64,000 nucleotides of DNA from Deltaproteobacteria bacterium (GTDB taxonomy: Bacteria > Desulfobacterota > DSM-4660 > Desulfatiglandales > Desulfatiglandaceae), in assembly GCA_019307815.1 (NCBI GenBank), contig JAFDIV010000015.1, positions 26,611-90,610 of the forward strand, written 5' to 3'. Under the pieces are notes generated by a model, which saw only the letters and a program-made list of their open reading frames with translations, was not told the origin of the DNA and did no database searches. The translations under genes were made by a program, and so were the position numbers. Shown piece after piece: positions 16,026 through 25,067 of this stretch. Position 1 is the first letter of the stretch; every line of letters starts with the position of its first letter.

Positions 16026-16568
16026 ATGGGTGAACTGATGGAGATCATAAAGGGCAGGAGGAGTATCCGAAGATTTCAGGAAAAAGAAGTGCCTGAAGAG
16101 TCCTTGAACAAGATACTGGAGGCGGTCCAATGGGCACCGTCTTGGGCAAATACCCAGTGTTGGGAGATTATTGTGGTTAAGGATCCTCAAAACAAGGAGA
16201 GACTTCAGGGGACCCTGCCCAAGACCAATCCTGCAAGCAAGGCCATGGTGGAGGCACCTGTGGTGCTGGTGGTTTGCGGAAAATTGCAATCATCCGGATA
16301 TTACAAGGGCCAGGTGACAACCAAGCACGGTGACTGGTTCATGTTCGACCTGGGCATTGCCACCCAGAACATATGTCTGGTAGCCCATGCCCAAGGCTTG
16401 GGCACGGTTATAATAGGCCTTTTTGACCATAACAAGGCCAAAGAGGTTGTGGCCTTGCCAGAAGGCTATGAGGTGGTGGCTATGGTTCCCGTGGGCTACC
16501 CTGCCAAGGAGTCCTCTGCTCCAAGACGTAGAGAAATTTCCGAATTTACCCATTATGAGAGGTTTTAA
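16026..16568 (+). CDS. Nitroreductase-family flavoprotein
   Basis: FMN-dependent NAD(P)H oxidoreductase. The first 30 residues carry the FMN-binding signature [17 protein letters not shown], followed by [20 protein letters not shown]. The middle has [20 protein letters not shown], and the C-terminus [13 protein letters not shown]. At 180 residues it is a short member with one domain. The ribosome binding site AAAGGAGG fixes the start at 16026. The natural substrate cannot be told from the sequence. It shares an operon with the amidohydrolase and thioredoxin genes and converges on hisHF with a 19-base gap. Confidence 0.9.
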   Translation: MGELMEIIKGRRSIRRFQEKEVPEESLNKILEAVQWAPSWANTQCWEIIVVKDPQNKERLQGTLPKTNPASKAMVEAPVVLVVCGKLQSSGYYKGQVTTKHGDWFMFDLGIATQNICLVAHAQGLGTVIIGLFDHNKAKEVVALPEGYEVVAMVPVGYPAKESSAPRRREISEFTHYERF

Positions 16569-16587
16569 CCCTGGGAGAGGCAATGGC

Positions 16588-18159
16588 CTAAGGCCTGATT
16601 TCCACCTTTCCGGTAAGATACTGCTTCACAGCGGATATGGAAACCTCTCGGCGATGAAAGATGCCGGCTGCAAGGGCGGATTCGGCCTGGGTTTTGGTGA
16701 AGACCTCATAAAAGTGCTCCACACGGCCTGCTCCACTTGAGGCGATAACAGGGATGGAAATGGCCTCCTTTACCGCGTTAATCAGTTCTATATCGAATCC
16801 CAGGTTTGTTCCATCCCTATCAATGCAATTGAGCAGTATTTCTCCTGCGCCCAATCTTTCGCCGATTTGGGCCAGGGTAATGGCATCCAGGTCCCGGGCT
16901 TCCCTTCCTCCCTTGATTGTGCATTGATACCAACAGAAGCGTTCCCCGTTCGGCCCAGGAATGGATGTCTCGATTACAGGGTGGGGTACCTGGTCAGGGG
17001 AGTTCACATAAACGCGTTTGGGGTCAATGGAAATGACCACGGCCTGATTGCCATAGACCCGTGATATTTCCTCTATGGCGCTTTTCCCTGTGGCCTTGCC
17101 TGTTCTAAGGTATTCCTCCACGATCAGCACGGCGTCGCTCCCGATGGACACCTTGTCTGCCCCTGATCGAAAATATTCGGAGGCCACTTCCAGGGCGGTA
17201 TATCGTCTGCCGTTCTTGTCTATATAGTCGCGGATGCCACCTCCAATGGTCAGTGGTACAAACACATTTTCAGATGTCCGGCGCAACACCTCCAGCATGG
17301 GCATATCTTCGAGAGGGAAGTCCCTGAAACCCGTGATATTGAGGAAGGTGATTTCATCAGCCCCTTCTAGATAGTATCTTTTTGCCAAATCCACGGGTTT
17401 TCCCAGGTTGCGGACCTCTCCCTTTTCCCTCACGTCATATTGATCCCCTTTGGTGACCACAAGGTCTCCCTGGTCATTTGTGCGCACATCCAGACAGGCG
17501 ATGATCCTCTTGGCAAGCCTGGTGGTCTGTACGGTTCTGGGTGGCTTTACAGAAATGGCAGAGAGGTCCAAGAAATTTTTCAGGAGAAGGAGCCCTTGTC
17601 TCCCGCTCTTTTCCGGGTGAAATTGTGTGGCAATGATGTTGCCCTTTTGTATGGCGCTTACAAACTCACACCCGTAGTCTGTAGTGGTGAGTATCACATT
17701 TGAATCCTCAGGGGATACATAGTAGGAGTGAACAAAATAGAATTTCTCGTCACCCTGGAGCCCATTGAATATCTTAGAAGGCTGATGGGTCCTGATACCG
17801 TTCCAGCCTATATGGGGCACGGAAAGATCCACTCTGAAGCGTTTGACCCGGCCTTTCAGAAAGCCGAGGCCCTTAATCTCTGGTGCCTCCTGGCTCCCTT
17901 CAAACAGGACCTGAAGCCCAAGGCATATGCCAAAGAAGGGTCTGTTGGATTCGAGGTAGGTTAGCAAGGGTTCTATATACCCTCTTTGATCCAGATTATG
18001 CATGATTTGGCCAAAGTTTCCTACTCCTGGAAATACAAGGCGATTTGCTCCCAGGATATCTCCTGGAGAAGTGACGAATTTTACCTCTTCCCCAAGGCTC
18101 TTGATGGCATTGACTACACTACGTACGTTACCTGCACCATAATCCAGTAGGTAAACCAT
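16588..18159 (-). CDS. hisHF: Fused imidazole glycerol phosphate synthase HisH-HisF of eukaryotic HIS7 type
   Basis: Makes imidazole-glycerol phosphate and AICAR from PRFAR and glutamine (histidine pathway, link to purines). Residues 1-200 are the glutaminase half, with GVGNFG, the nucleophile Cys79 in FFGICLGLQ and the His181/Glu183 pair in ATQFHPEKSG. Residues 215-523 are the cyclase half, starting KRIIACLDVRTNDQGD with catalytic Asp224, and CIDRDGTNLG with the second Asp. Most bacteria encode two separate proteins. Here the fusion and blocks such as TNDQGDLVVTKGDQYDVREK, EVASEYFRSGADKVSIGSDA and NGERFCWYQCTIKGGRE are those of fungal and plant HIS7, including the eukaryote-type insertion around YIDKNGRRYTALE. 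No other his gene is near. Start: ATG with AAAGGTG upstream. Confidence 0.95.
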   Translation of the reverse strand: MVYLLDYGAGNVRSVVNAIKSLGEEVKFVTSPGDILGANRLVFPGVGNFGQIMHNLDQRGYIEPLLTYLESNRPFFGICLGLQVLFEGSQEAPEIKGLGFLKGRVKRFRVDLSVPHIGWNGIRTHQPSKIFNGLQGDEKFYFVHSYYVSPEDSNVILTTTDYGCEFVSAIQKGNIIATQFHPEKSGRQGLLLLKNFLDLSAISVKPPRTVQTTRLAKRIIACLDVRTNDQGDLVVTKGDQYDVREKGEVRNLGKPVDLAKRYYLEGADEITFLNITGFRDFPLEDMPMLEVLRRTSENVFVPLTIGGGIRDYIDKNGRRYTALEVASEYFRSGADKVSIGSDAVLIVEEYLRTGKATGKSAIEEISRVYGNQAVVISIDPKRVYVNSPDQVPHPVIETSIPGPNGERFCWYQCTIKGGREARDLDAITLAQIGERLGAGEILLNCIDRDGTNLGFDIELINAVKEAISIPVIASSGAGRVEHFYEVFTKTQAESALAAGIFHRREVSISAVKQYLTGKVEIRP

Positions 18160-18339
18160 AGTGACACCTTTAACAAATAAGGGCCCCTTTGAGCCCGAGT
18201 TTTCGGTCCCAAAGAGGCTTGCACAAGACTACTCTAGGAGTCATGACAAATGCCAGAGGGTTTCAAAGAAACCACACGGACGCCTTCTTGTCCACAACCC
18301 ATTTCTGCCGAAATCTAAAGATGCCCCTTTTAATATGCC

Positions 18340-20070
18340 CTAGAAATTAAAGAGCGTATCAAGCTCATCGTCAGGCACATCGAAGACCTCGTTGTGTGGA
18401 GGGAGCTGTTCGGTCTTAAAAAATTCGGGCAGTCGATCATCTGCAGGGGTAAATCCAGCTCTTTGGTTGAAATCCCTTTCCAGCTTAAGAACCCTCTGGC
18501 CAAGGGCCGTGACATCATCAGCAGTAAGGGAAAGACCGTACTTGGCATTGACCATATCTACCATGGCATTAAATGCATCAGGCATATCCATTACTGGGAA
18601 GGCCACAAACAGACACAGACCAAGGGTATCAATGACGGCGGTGGCTATCTGGAGGTTTCGCGACAGCTCTACTTGGCCTTCCGGCTTTAATGGATCCACA
18701 TCTCCGCCCACTTTCATGATATTGGTTGCTACGGCATAGCCAGACGTATGATCCGCGCCCATGGTGGATGTGGCGTAGGTCACCCCTATTCCCTTGATGG
18801 CCCGCGGGTCATAGGCAGGAAGGGCCTGATTTTTGACTACAGGTACTCTTCTAACACCAAAGCTCTTTCCCACCACCGCGGCCCCGGCTCCGAGAATTCT
18901 GCCAAGAGGGGTTCCTGAGCCCACTTCAGCTATTAGTTCTTCTGCCCCTGCTGCATCACCGAACTGTTTGACACCTGCCTCCATGGCAACGGCTATAGCG
19001 TTACCCATTTCGATGGTATCCAGTCCATAATCATCACATGCCCTGTCTATCCTGGCGATGGCATCCAGATCGTCAATTCCGCAATTTGGACCCCAGGCCC
19101 AAACTGTCTCATATTCAGGCCATTTGGAGACATACTCCCCGTTTTCATCCAGAAATATCCCAGAGCAACGAATCACACATCCGGCCATGCACCCATGGCT
19201 CACCACACCTTTACGTTCCTGGGTGATCTTGTTCAGAGTCTCCCCAGCCACCTTTTCTGCCCCTTCGAATCGTCCAGAGCTGAAATTGCGCGTAGGGAGT
19301 CCTCCCGCCTCATTAATGATATTAATAAGTATATCTGTTCCATAATTGGTCAGCCCTTGGCTTGTAACCGGGTGTTCCTTGAGTGCATTTACAAAGCGTT
19401 TAGCCGCTTCTTTAAAGGCGTCTTTATCAGAGATGGGCGCCATTTCTCCTTCAGACGGGTCGATGACGATGGCCTTCAGACCCTTGGAACCCATCACAGC
19501 ACCAAGACCACCACGACCAGCATGGCGAGTAGGGCGTAATTCCCTGTCTGTAATGGCTATGCTTGCTGCAGCCATTTTCCATTCTCCTGCCTGGCCAATG
19601 CTCACAAATCCCACCTTTTCCCCGAATTGGGCCTTAAGTTTTTCCACAGTGGCATAATTACCTAAACCCTTGAGGTCGTTGGCAGGCGACAGCTCATATT
19701 TGTCTTTCCCTACATATAGCTTGTATAGACGGTTTTCTTGAGGAAAGCCTTCTACCACAATGGCTGCAATCCCCAATTTGGCCAGATATTGACCGGCCTG
19801 ACCACCGGAGTTTGCCTCCTTAATAGTACCGGTAAGCGGGCTCTTCCCTCCCACGGAGATACGGCCGGAGTTGGCACAATTGGTTCCGCCCAACAGCCCA
19901 GGGGCGAACACCAGCTTGTTGTTCGGGCCGATGGCCGAGCATGTTGGAGGGACTTCATTGGCCACAATTGCAGAGGTCATGCCCCGGCCGCCCAGGCCTT
20001 CATATTCTTTGGGGATATCTTCGGCTTTTACGGACAGATCAGACATGTTGACTCTCAGGATCTTAAACAT
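18340..20070 (-). CDS. aor: Tungsten-type aldehyde:ferredoxin oxidoreductase
   Basis: Cytoplasmic oxidation of aldehydes to carboxylic acids coupled to ferredoxin, using a tungsten bis-pyranopterin and one 4Fe-4S cluster. The 576 residues match family length. The N-terminal domain reads GLGGRGMTSAIVANEV, GLLGGTNCANSGRISVGGKSP and GRGGLGAVMGSKGLKAI. The cluster ligands are in CMAGCVIRCSG plus a later Cys in WGPNCGIDDLD. The C-terminal domain has GVTYATSTMGADHTSGYA. Start: ATG 20070 has AAAGGAGG seven bases ahead; the open frame continues 61 codons further but that part is not family-like. Together with the divergently read ubiquitin-like and E1-like genes it forms a cofactor-linked cassette. 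Confidence 0.94.
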   Translation of the reverse strand: MFKILRVNMSDLSVKAEDIPKEYEGLGGRGMTSAIVANEVPPTCSAIGPNNKLVFAPGLLGGTNCANSGRISVGGKSPLTGTIKEANSGGQAGQYLAKLGIAAIVVEGFPQENRLYKLYVGKDKYELSPANDLKGLGNYATVEKLKAQFGEKVGFVSIGQAGEWKMAAASIAITDRELRPTRHAGRGGLGAVMGSKGLKAIVIDPSEGEMAPISDKDAFKEAAKRFVNALKEHPVTSQGLTNYGTDILINIINEAGGLPTRNFSSGRFEGAEKVAGETLNKITQERKGVVSHGCMAGCVIRCSGIFLDENGEYVSKWPEYETVWAWGPNCGIDDLDAIARIDRACDDYGLDTIEMGNAIAVAMEAGVKQFGDAAGAEELIAEVGSGTPLGRILGAGAAVVGKSFGVRRVPVVKNQALPAYDPRAIKGIGVTYATSTMGADHTSGYAVATNIMKVGGDVDPLKPEGQVELSRNLQIATAVIDTLGLCLFVAFPVMDMPDAFNAMVDMVNAKYGLSLTADDVTALGQRVLKLERDFNQRAGFTPADDRLPEFFKTEQLPPHNEVFDVPDDELDTLFNF

Positions 20071-20399
20071 GGCAGCCTCCTTTCTCATGGTGGGGTTAAG
20101 GTGGATGAGCAGAAAAATCCTTGCATAAAGTTTCGTACTTTTCAAGAGGTTTTGGCATGGTAATATCTTTTCACCATGATACCGACTGGGCATCATATAT
20201 ATTGTGCCCATTTTTCCCTTGAAACACAATGGCGTTTCCATTATAGTCCGCATCCCAAAAGGCCACTTTATAACTTTAACTCCTTGACATCCTTATTCCT
20301 TGCTTTCCCTTGCAATGCCCCGAAGCGTTTTGTGGCCCACAGATCTGATATCATAGAGGGCTACATATTGGGGTTGAGGTGGGCCAAGAAGGGGTTACC
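20071..20399. other. Divergent intergenic region between aor and the TRAP permease gene
   Basis: About 330 bases. Towards aor, a perfect -10 hexamer TATAAT (plus-strand positions 20240-20245 as ATTATA) is visible about 170 bases before the start, but no convincing -35 lies at the right distance. Towards the TRAP gene, TTGACA occurs near 20284 without a clear -10. I see no RNA gene. Confidence 0.35.
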
Positions 20400-22457
20400 A
20401 TGCCGCGAAAAGATAAAAGAGCCGGACATGGCGAGAGGGCAGAAGAAATCCTACTCAAGGAAACAGGCGCACTCAGAAGATTCAGACCCCTTGAAGGCTA
20501 TCTTGTCACTGCCATATGCATCGCTTGGGCCTTATATCAGCTTGCTCTGCCCAGCGTAATCATTGTTGATCAGACTGCTGAGAGGGCCATCCACTTGGCC
20601 TTTGCCATAGGACTACTGTTCCTGGTAAGGCCGTTTTTCCGCTCGAGTGGTGAAAAACTGCAATGGCTTTCAGCCACTGACCGTATACCCCTTATAGATT
20701 ACATCTGCGCTATCCTCGGCGTGCTTTCTGCCCTTTACTTGGCCTTGGACTACGAAGGCATTGCCATGAGGGCAGGATTACCTTTAACCAGAGACCTTGT
20801 CTCAGGTTCGATTCTGGTGATACTCCTTTTAGAAGCTACGCGGCGTATGGTGGGCCCTGCTCTTTCGGTTATTGCTTTGATGTTCACTGCTTACGCCTTC
20901 TTAGGGCCCTATCTGCCAGATGTGCTTGCCTACAAGGGGGTGAGTCTAACCAAATATATTAGCAATATCACCTTGTCCACTGAAGGGATCTACGGAATTC
21001 CCCTTGGAGTGTCCTCGGCCATCGTATATCTGTTTGTGCTCTTAGGGGCCCTGCTGGAACGTGCCGGAGCCGGCCGATTTTTCACCAACCTAGCCCTCTC
21101 CATCTTGGGCCGTTATAAGGGAGGAGCGGCCAAGGCAGCTGTTGTGGCCAGTGCAGCTACCGGGCTTGTCTCCGGCTCCAGCATTGCCAATATCGTTACC
21201 ACAGGCAATTTCACTATTCCTTTGATGAAGAAGATAGGTTACCCGGCCAAGAAGGCTGCAGCCGTGGAGGTGGCTGCCAGCACTGACGGGCAGCTAATGC
21301 CCCCTATCATGGGTGCCGCTGCCTTTATCATAGCCGAGTACGTAAATGTGCCATATGTGGATGTTATCAAGGCCGCGGCCATACCTGCGTTTGCATCCTA
21401 TTTCGGACTCTTCTGTATTACCCACCTTGAGGCTTCAAAGCATGGTATAGAAGGCCTGCGGCCTGAGGATGTCCCGAGCTTTTTTGGGACCTTGAGGAGT
21501 GGTCTTCATTATATCATCCCCATAGGCATGCTTTTGTTTGAGCTCATTTATCTTAGGCACTCCCCTGAGCTGGCAGCCTTCCGCTCTATCATAGCCCTAT
21601 TTGTTATTCTTCTGTATCAAGAGATTCGCAATGCCTTCCATGAGAAAAGGGGCGTAGGAGATGGCATAAGGAATACCCTTGTTATTATTAAGGACGGTAT
21701 GGTGCAGGGTTCCAGAAATATGATGGCTGTGGCCTTGGCCTGCGCCTCGGCCGGGATTATCGTTGGAGTGGTTAACATGGGAATCGGGGGAATGATCTCT
21801 GCTGTTGTGGAATATATTTCCGGTGGCAATTTCTTCCTCCTTCTGCTTATTACTGCATTCGCCAGCCTGATGATTGGCATGGGACTGCCTACCACTGCCA
21901 CCTACATTGTTATGGCATCCCTTACTGCCCCTATCCTTGTTGAGATAGGCGGACTTTATGGGTTTCTGGTGCCGCTCATGGCCGCCCATCTATTTTGTTT
22001 CTACTTCGGTATATTGGCTGATGATACGCCTCCTGTTGGCCTGGCAGCCTATGCTGCCTCGGCCATCGCCAACTCCGAACCCATACCCACAGGAATCCAG
22101 GGATTCCTTTACGATATCAGGACATCTTTCATCGCCTTTATGTTTATGTTCAATCCAGAGCTTGTTTTGCACGGTATCGATTCCTGGCTGCAGGCGATTC
22201 TCATATTCGTTATGGCTCTTGTGGGGATGTCCGCCTTTGAATGCTTTGCCCAGGGATGGTGTATCACCAGAAACCGGTGGTATGAGATCCCCTTTTTCTT
22301 GGCCACGGCCTTTACCCTCCTTCATCCAGGGGGGGTGGCTTCGCTGTTTAACGTTGATTCCAGCAAGAAGTACTATTTCTTTTTCGTGGGGCTACTTATC
22401 TATGCCACGGCTTTTTTAATCCAGAAGCTCCGCCTGGGTGTACAAAAAGATTCCTGA
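20400..22457 (+). CDS. TRAP transporter fused permease (DctQ-DctM, TAXI type)
   Basis: Inner-membrane permease of a tripartite ATP-independent periplasmic transporter, driven by an ion gradient, for organic acids. At about 685 residues it is the fused form, with the small 4-helix part (to about residue 190) joined to the 12-helix DctM-like part. Family blocks include SGSSIANIVTTGNFTIPLMK, AAVEVAASTDGQLMPPIMGA, GMGLPTTATYIV and ILADDTPPVGLAAYAASAIA. No TAXI-type substrate-binding protein is adjacent. Start: ATG 20400 has AAGGGG upstream and is preferred over the GTG at 20379. Divergent from aor, same direction as the ubiquitin-like genes; perhaps it imports the acid or aldehyde precursor handled by AOR (inference). 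Confidence 0.92.
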   Translation: MPRKDKRAGHGERAEEILLKETGALRRFRPLEGYLVTAICIAWALYQLALPSVIIVDQTAERAIHLAFAIGLLFLVRPFFRSSGEKLQWLSATDRIPLIDYICAILGVLSALYLALDYEGIAMRAGLPLTRDLVSGSILVILLLEATRRMVGPALSVIALMFTAYAFLGPYLPDVLAYKGVSLTKYISNITLSTEGIYGIPLGVSSAIVYLFVLLGALLERAGAGRFFTNLALSILGRYKGGAAKAAVVASAATGLVSGSSIANIVTTGNFTIPLMKKIGYPAKKAAAVEVAASTDGQLMPPIMGAAAFIIAEYVNVPYVDVIKAAAIPAFASYFGLFCITHLEASKHGIEGLRPEDVPSFFGTLRSGLHYIIPIGMLLFELIYLRHSPELAAFRSIIALFVILLYQEIRNAFHEKRGVGDGIRNTLVIIKDGMVQGSRNMMAVALACASAGIIVGVVNMGIGGMISAVVEYISGGNFFLLLLITAFASLMIGMGLPTTATYIVMASLTAPILVEIGGLYGFLVPLMAAHLFCFYFGILADDTPPVGLAAYAASAIANSEPIPTGIQGFLYDIRTSFIAFMFMFNPELVLHGIDSWLQAILIFVMALVGMSAFECFAQGWCITRNRWYEIPFFLATAFTLLHPGGVASLFNVDSSKKYYFFFVGLLIYATAFLIQKLRLGVQKDS

Positions 22458-22808
22458 TTCCAAGATAGTCACCCCTCCCTTTTTCTCTTTTAGAAACCAA
22501 GAGAACCTACGGGGCTTTCAGGTTTTCCCTCCCAAGGGTATTAAAAGAGGTTCATTTGGAGTATAGGGACTGCCTTACCAGTCGGAGATACTGATAAGAC
22601 TTCTTGCTTGGCTTGAAAGGAGGGGGGCAAAATCACTGTTAAGACACAGGCTCTTGGTCGAGATGACAATCCAGTTGGAATGTACTATACTACAATCACT
22701 TGATTAATGTTGTTCAGGTTCTGTCGGTCTTGCCGGGTGCTAAGTGATGAGCAGCCTCCAAAGGACCGGATGTATAACTACTTTGAGCGATATTCAGCGG
22801 GGGCAGTC
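22458..22808. other. Intergenic region before the ubiquitin-like genes
   Basis: 350 bases with a pyrimidine run just after the TRAP stop (CCCCTCCCTTTTTCTCTTTT) but no clear hairpin. The last 102 bases are open in frame with the next gene but look non-coding. I looked for a molybdenum/tungsten cofactor riboswitch because of the neighbours and could not recognise one. Confidence 0.3.
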
Positions 22809-23048
22809 ATGGCCGTGAGGCTTCTCCTGAGTGCCACATTACGAAGTTATGTGCCTGATTATGACCCAATTGAGGGCATGGAAATCGATATTGAGGAAAG
22901 GGCAACACTAAGGGAGCTTTGTGCAAGAGTGGGTATTCCAGAGCAGGCCGTTAAGATTGCCATGGTGGATGGGAGAAAGGCGGAGCTAGATCAGGAATTG
23001 AAAGGTAACGAGCGGATCGGCCTTTTTCCCGCCGTAGGAGGGGGATAG
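22809..23048 (+). CDS. MoaD/ThiS-like ubiquitin-fold sulfur carrier
   Basis: 79 residues with a beta-grasp pattern (MAVRLLLSATLRSYVPDY, then TLRELCARVGIPEQAVKIAM and GNERIGLFPAVGGG). The C-terminus ends in Gly-Gly-Gly, so the tail can be adenylated by an E1-like enzyme and thiocarboxylated, as MoaD does for molybdopterin synthase. The E1-like gene lies two genes downstream, and aor, a pterin enzyme, is the divergent neighbour, so tungstopterin synthesis is the likely use. The open frame begins at 22707, but ATG 22809 gives the family N-terminus. Confidence 0.85.
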   Translation: MAVRLLLSATLRSYVPDYDPIEGMEIDIEERATLRELCARVGIPEQAVKIAMVDGRKAELDQELKGNERIGLFPAVGGG

Positions 23049-23050
23049 GA

Positions 23051-23383
23051 ATGGGAAATGTCCAAGTAAGTGTGTATGGGTCCCTCCGGATGTTTATGGA
23101 TAGGGAAGGCGGGAGATACCATATGGAAAGGGATTTGGGGCCCCAAGGGATCACCGCCTTTGACCTGGCTTCAGAACTGGGGCTACCTGTGGATAAGGTT
23201 GAGGCTGTTTTTTGCAATGGGAGGATTATCAATATCTATGACAGAGTCTGTCCCGGGGATAGGGTCGCCTTTTTTCCCTTTGGAACGCCTGGCCCCTATC
23301 GGGTCTTTTTGGGCATGATTCGGGAAAACATAAGAAGGCAACAAATGGAACAAGATCTAAGGAGTGCCCCGAAGGAGACATAG
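23051..23383 (+). CDS. Second ubiquitin-fold (MoaD/ThiS-like) protein with an extended C-terminus
   Basis: 110 residues; starts two bases after the previous stop, with TAGGA as a weak binding site. The core MGNVQVSVYGSLRMFM, ITAFDLASELGLPVDKVEAV and PGDRVAFFPFGTPGPYRVF follows the beta-grasp pattern. Where MoaD ends in Gly-Gly this protein reads FFPFGTPGPY and runs on for 25 more residues (MIRENIRRQQMEQDL). It therefore cannot serve as a sulfur carrier unless it is processed. It may be a structural partner of the first carrier or of the E1. Assignment rests on pattern only. Confidence 0.7.
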   Translation: MGNVQVSVYGSLRMFMDREGGRYHMERDLGPQGITAFDLASELGLPVDKVEAVFCNGRIINIYDRVCPGDRVAFFPFGTPGPYRVFLGMIRENIRRQQMEQDLRSAPKET

Positions 23384-23384
23384 A

Positions 23385-24266
23385 ATGGAAGATGATACAT
23401 TGCTGAGCGCAGTGAAAGGGCATGCCAGGGCCATAACAGACCCTAGCGGCCAAGAGGTGCTTGTACTGGATGAAAGAAGTGCTATGAATCTAGCTCAATC
23501 CTTTGGAGTGCATCTGGGGGAGGTCTTCAAAGAGGCCTTGCGACAAGATATCCTCCCCTATCGTTACATTCGGAATAAGGGCTTGATTTCCGCCCAAGAC
23601 CAGCTCCGCCTGGCGGAGTCATGTGTGGCGGTTGTGGGGCTGGGAGGACTTGGGGGCCAGGTTATCCTCTTATTGGCACGTATGGGCGTGGGACGGTTGG
23701 TAGGCATTGATGGGGATCGTTTTGATGAGACAAACTTGAACCGCCAAGCCCTATCCAAACTTGATAATATTGGAAGCCCAAAGGCCCTTGAGGCTGCTGA
23801 GGCTGTAAAGGAAATAAACCCTGCTATTGAAGTATATACGCACCATATTACGCTTCAGGCCGCAAATACGGCCAAGCTTCTGCAAGGTACGGATGTGATT
23901 GTAGATGCCTTGGACAACGTGATGGATCGGTTCCTATTGGAAAAGAGCGCAAAGGAGTTGGCCATCCCCATGGTTCATGGCGGAATCGGTGGATTTGAAG
24001 GGCAAGTGATGACCATTTACCCTGAAGATGAGGGTTTGGAAGTGGTTTATGGCCCTAAGGAAAAATGGGAAAGATTCGGGGACTCGAAACAGGGAGTCGA
24101 AGTGGTATTGGGTGTGCCTGCGGTAACCGCGTGCCTGGTTGCTGCCCTTGAAGTCATGGAGGTCCTAAAGATCTTGCTGCACAGGGGCAGGGTCATGAAG
24201 GATCGCCTTCTTCGATTGGACCTAGAGATGTCCCAGTTTCACGAAATTCTGTTCAAGGAGGCTTGA
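23385..24266 (+). CDS. E1-like adenylyltransferase, HesA/MoeB/ThiF family
   Basis: Activates the C-terminal glycine of a ubiquitin-like carrier as an acyl-adenylate. The 293 residues begin with about 75 residues of unknown role (LSAVKGHARAITDP...), then the ATP-binding Rossmann motif VAVVGLGGLGGQV (about 82-94), GDRFDETNLNRQ with the conserved Asp and Arg, DVIVDALDN, and HGGIGGFEGQVMTIYP. No C-x2-C zinc pairs are seen, unlike typical MoeB or ThiF. Start: ATG 23385 with GGAG eight bases ahead, overlapping the previous stop closely. Forms an operon with the two ubiquitin-like genes. Confidence 0.88.
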   Translation: MEDDTLLSAVKGHARAITDPSGQEVLVLDERSAMNLAQSFGVHLGEVFKEALRQDILPYRYIRNKGLISAQDQLRLAESCVAVVGLGGLGGQVILLLARMGVGRLVGIDGDRFDETNLNRQALSKLDNIGSPKALEAAEAVKEINPAIEVYTHHITLQAANTAKLLQGTDVIVDALDNVMDRFLLEKSAKELAIPMVHGGIGGFEGQVMTIYPEDEGLEVVYGPKEKWERFGDSKQGVEVVLGVPAVTACLVAALEVMEVLKILLHRGRVMKDRLLRLDLEMSQFHEILFKEA

Positions 24267-24278
24267 TTCCCCTACTGC

Positions 24279-25067
24279 CTATTGTCCCTCCTGCACAGAA
24301 AAGCCAAATGGAATCTTCACTTGAAACAGATCAGGGGGTAGGGCTTGATTAAAGATAATCTCTTTGATTTTAAGCCGTAGTCGTTCGGCCCCTATGTCAT
24401 TAAGGATTTCCACCTTCCTTGCATAAAAAAGCCCCTGGTTTTTTGCAAAGTCAGAAAATCGCACTCTCAGATGAGTAGAAGGGTATACAACCAGGGAGGG
24501 GTGGATCCCTTGGTTGTCAAATCGGATCTCTTGCGCAACCGAGCCTCTTCGGAGGACAAGGAGACACTGACGGTGCGTGGACCAGAGTGGATTACTCTTT
24601 AAGGGTAGCTCAGGATAACCTCTCATGATGGACCACAAGAGGCCCGCATCCATAGGGGTCGAAATCCCGAACAACGGTGGCATGCCTTTGAGACTTCCCA
24701 CATATGCCTTTTTTCTGTAAAGATCAACAACTGTAACCGTTCCTGCCTGGATGAGGAAGTGGACTAAGGGCTTTCCCCAGCTATGTGTAACCTCGGCCTT
24801 TAGCCTTAGAGGATTTCGCGAGGCAATACAGAAGAACTGGGCAGATATGGTTTGTTGGTCCATTTCAAGGCTCAGGCGGCCGGATGAGATAAAGGTGTGC
24901 ACCCTGCTTCTCTGCTCTGTTAGGTTTTGAGTGAGCAGGGCGACTTGGTCCCTAGGGATTGGACCTGGTGTTTGTTTGGGTTTTAAAGGGGCACAAGCTG
25001 ATGCTGCAAATATGGAGACCAAGAGGACCCTGAGCAGCCAAGTGAGTATATGGAGGGAGGGGATCAA
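24279..25067 (-). CDS. LolB-like/DUF4292-type outer-membrane lipoprotein
   Basis: 262 residues with a lipoprotein signal (lipobox ASAC, Cys about 25). The mature domain alternates strands (VHTFISSGRLSLEMDQQ, FFCIASRNPLRLKAEVTH, VHFLIQAGTVTVVDLYRKKAYVG) as in the LolA/LolB fold, which carries or receives lipoproteins. The exact family is uncertain. The only start available is TTG, overlapping the stop of the TPR gene (TTGA). This suggests tight translational coupling in an rpoH-TPR-lipoprotein operon. Confidence 0.75.
   Translation of the reverse strand: MIPSLHILTWLLRVLLVSIFAASACAPLKPKQTPGPIPRDQVALLTQNLTEQRSRVHTFISSGRLSLEMDQQTISAQFFCIASRNPLRLKAEVTHSWGKPLVHFLIQAGTVTVVDLYRKKAYVGSLKGMPPLFGISTPMDAGLLWSIMRGYPELPLKSNPLWSTHRQCLLVLRRGSVAQEIRFDNQGIHPSLVVYPSTHLRVRFSDFAKNQGLFYARKVEILNDIGAERLRLKIKEIIFNQALPPDLFQVKIPFGFSVQEGQ

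Noticed and set aside
20071..20253. 61-residue N-terminal extension of AOR
   Set aside because: A strong ribosome binding site precedes ATG 20070, where the family N-terminus begins; the upstream part matches nothing.
22458..22808. Molybdenum/tungsten cofactor riboswitch upstream of the MoaD-like gene
   Set aside because: The gene context made this plausible, but I could not match the known consensus or build the expected helices.
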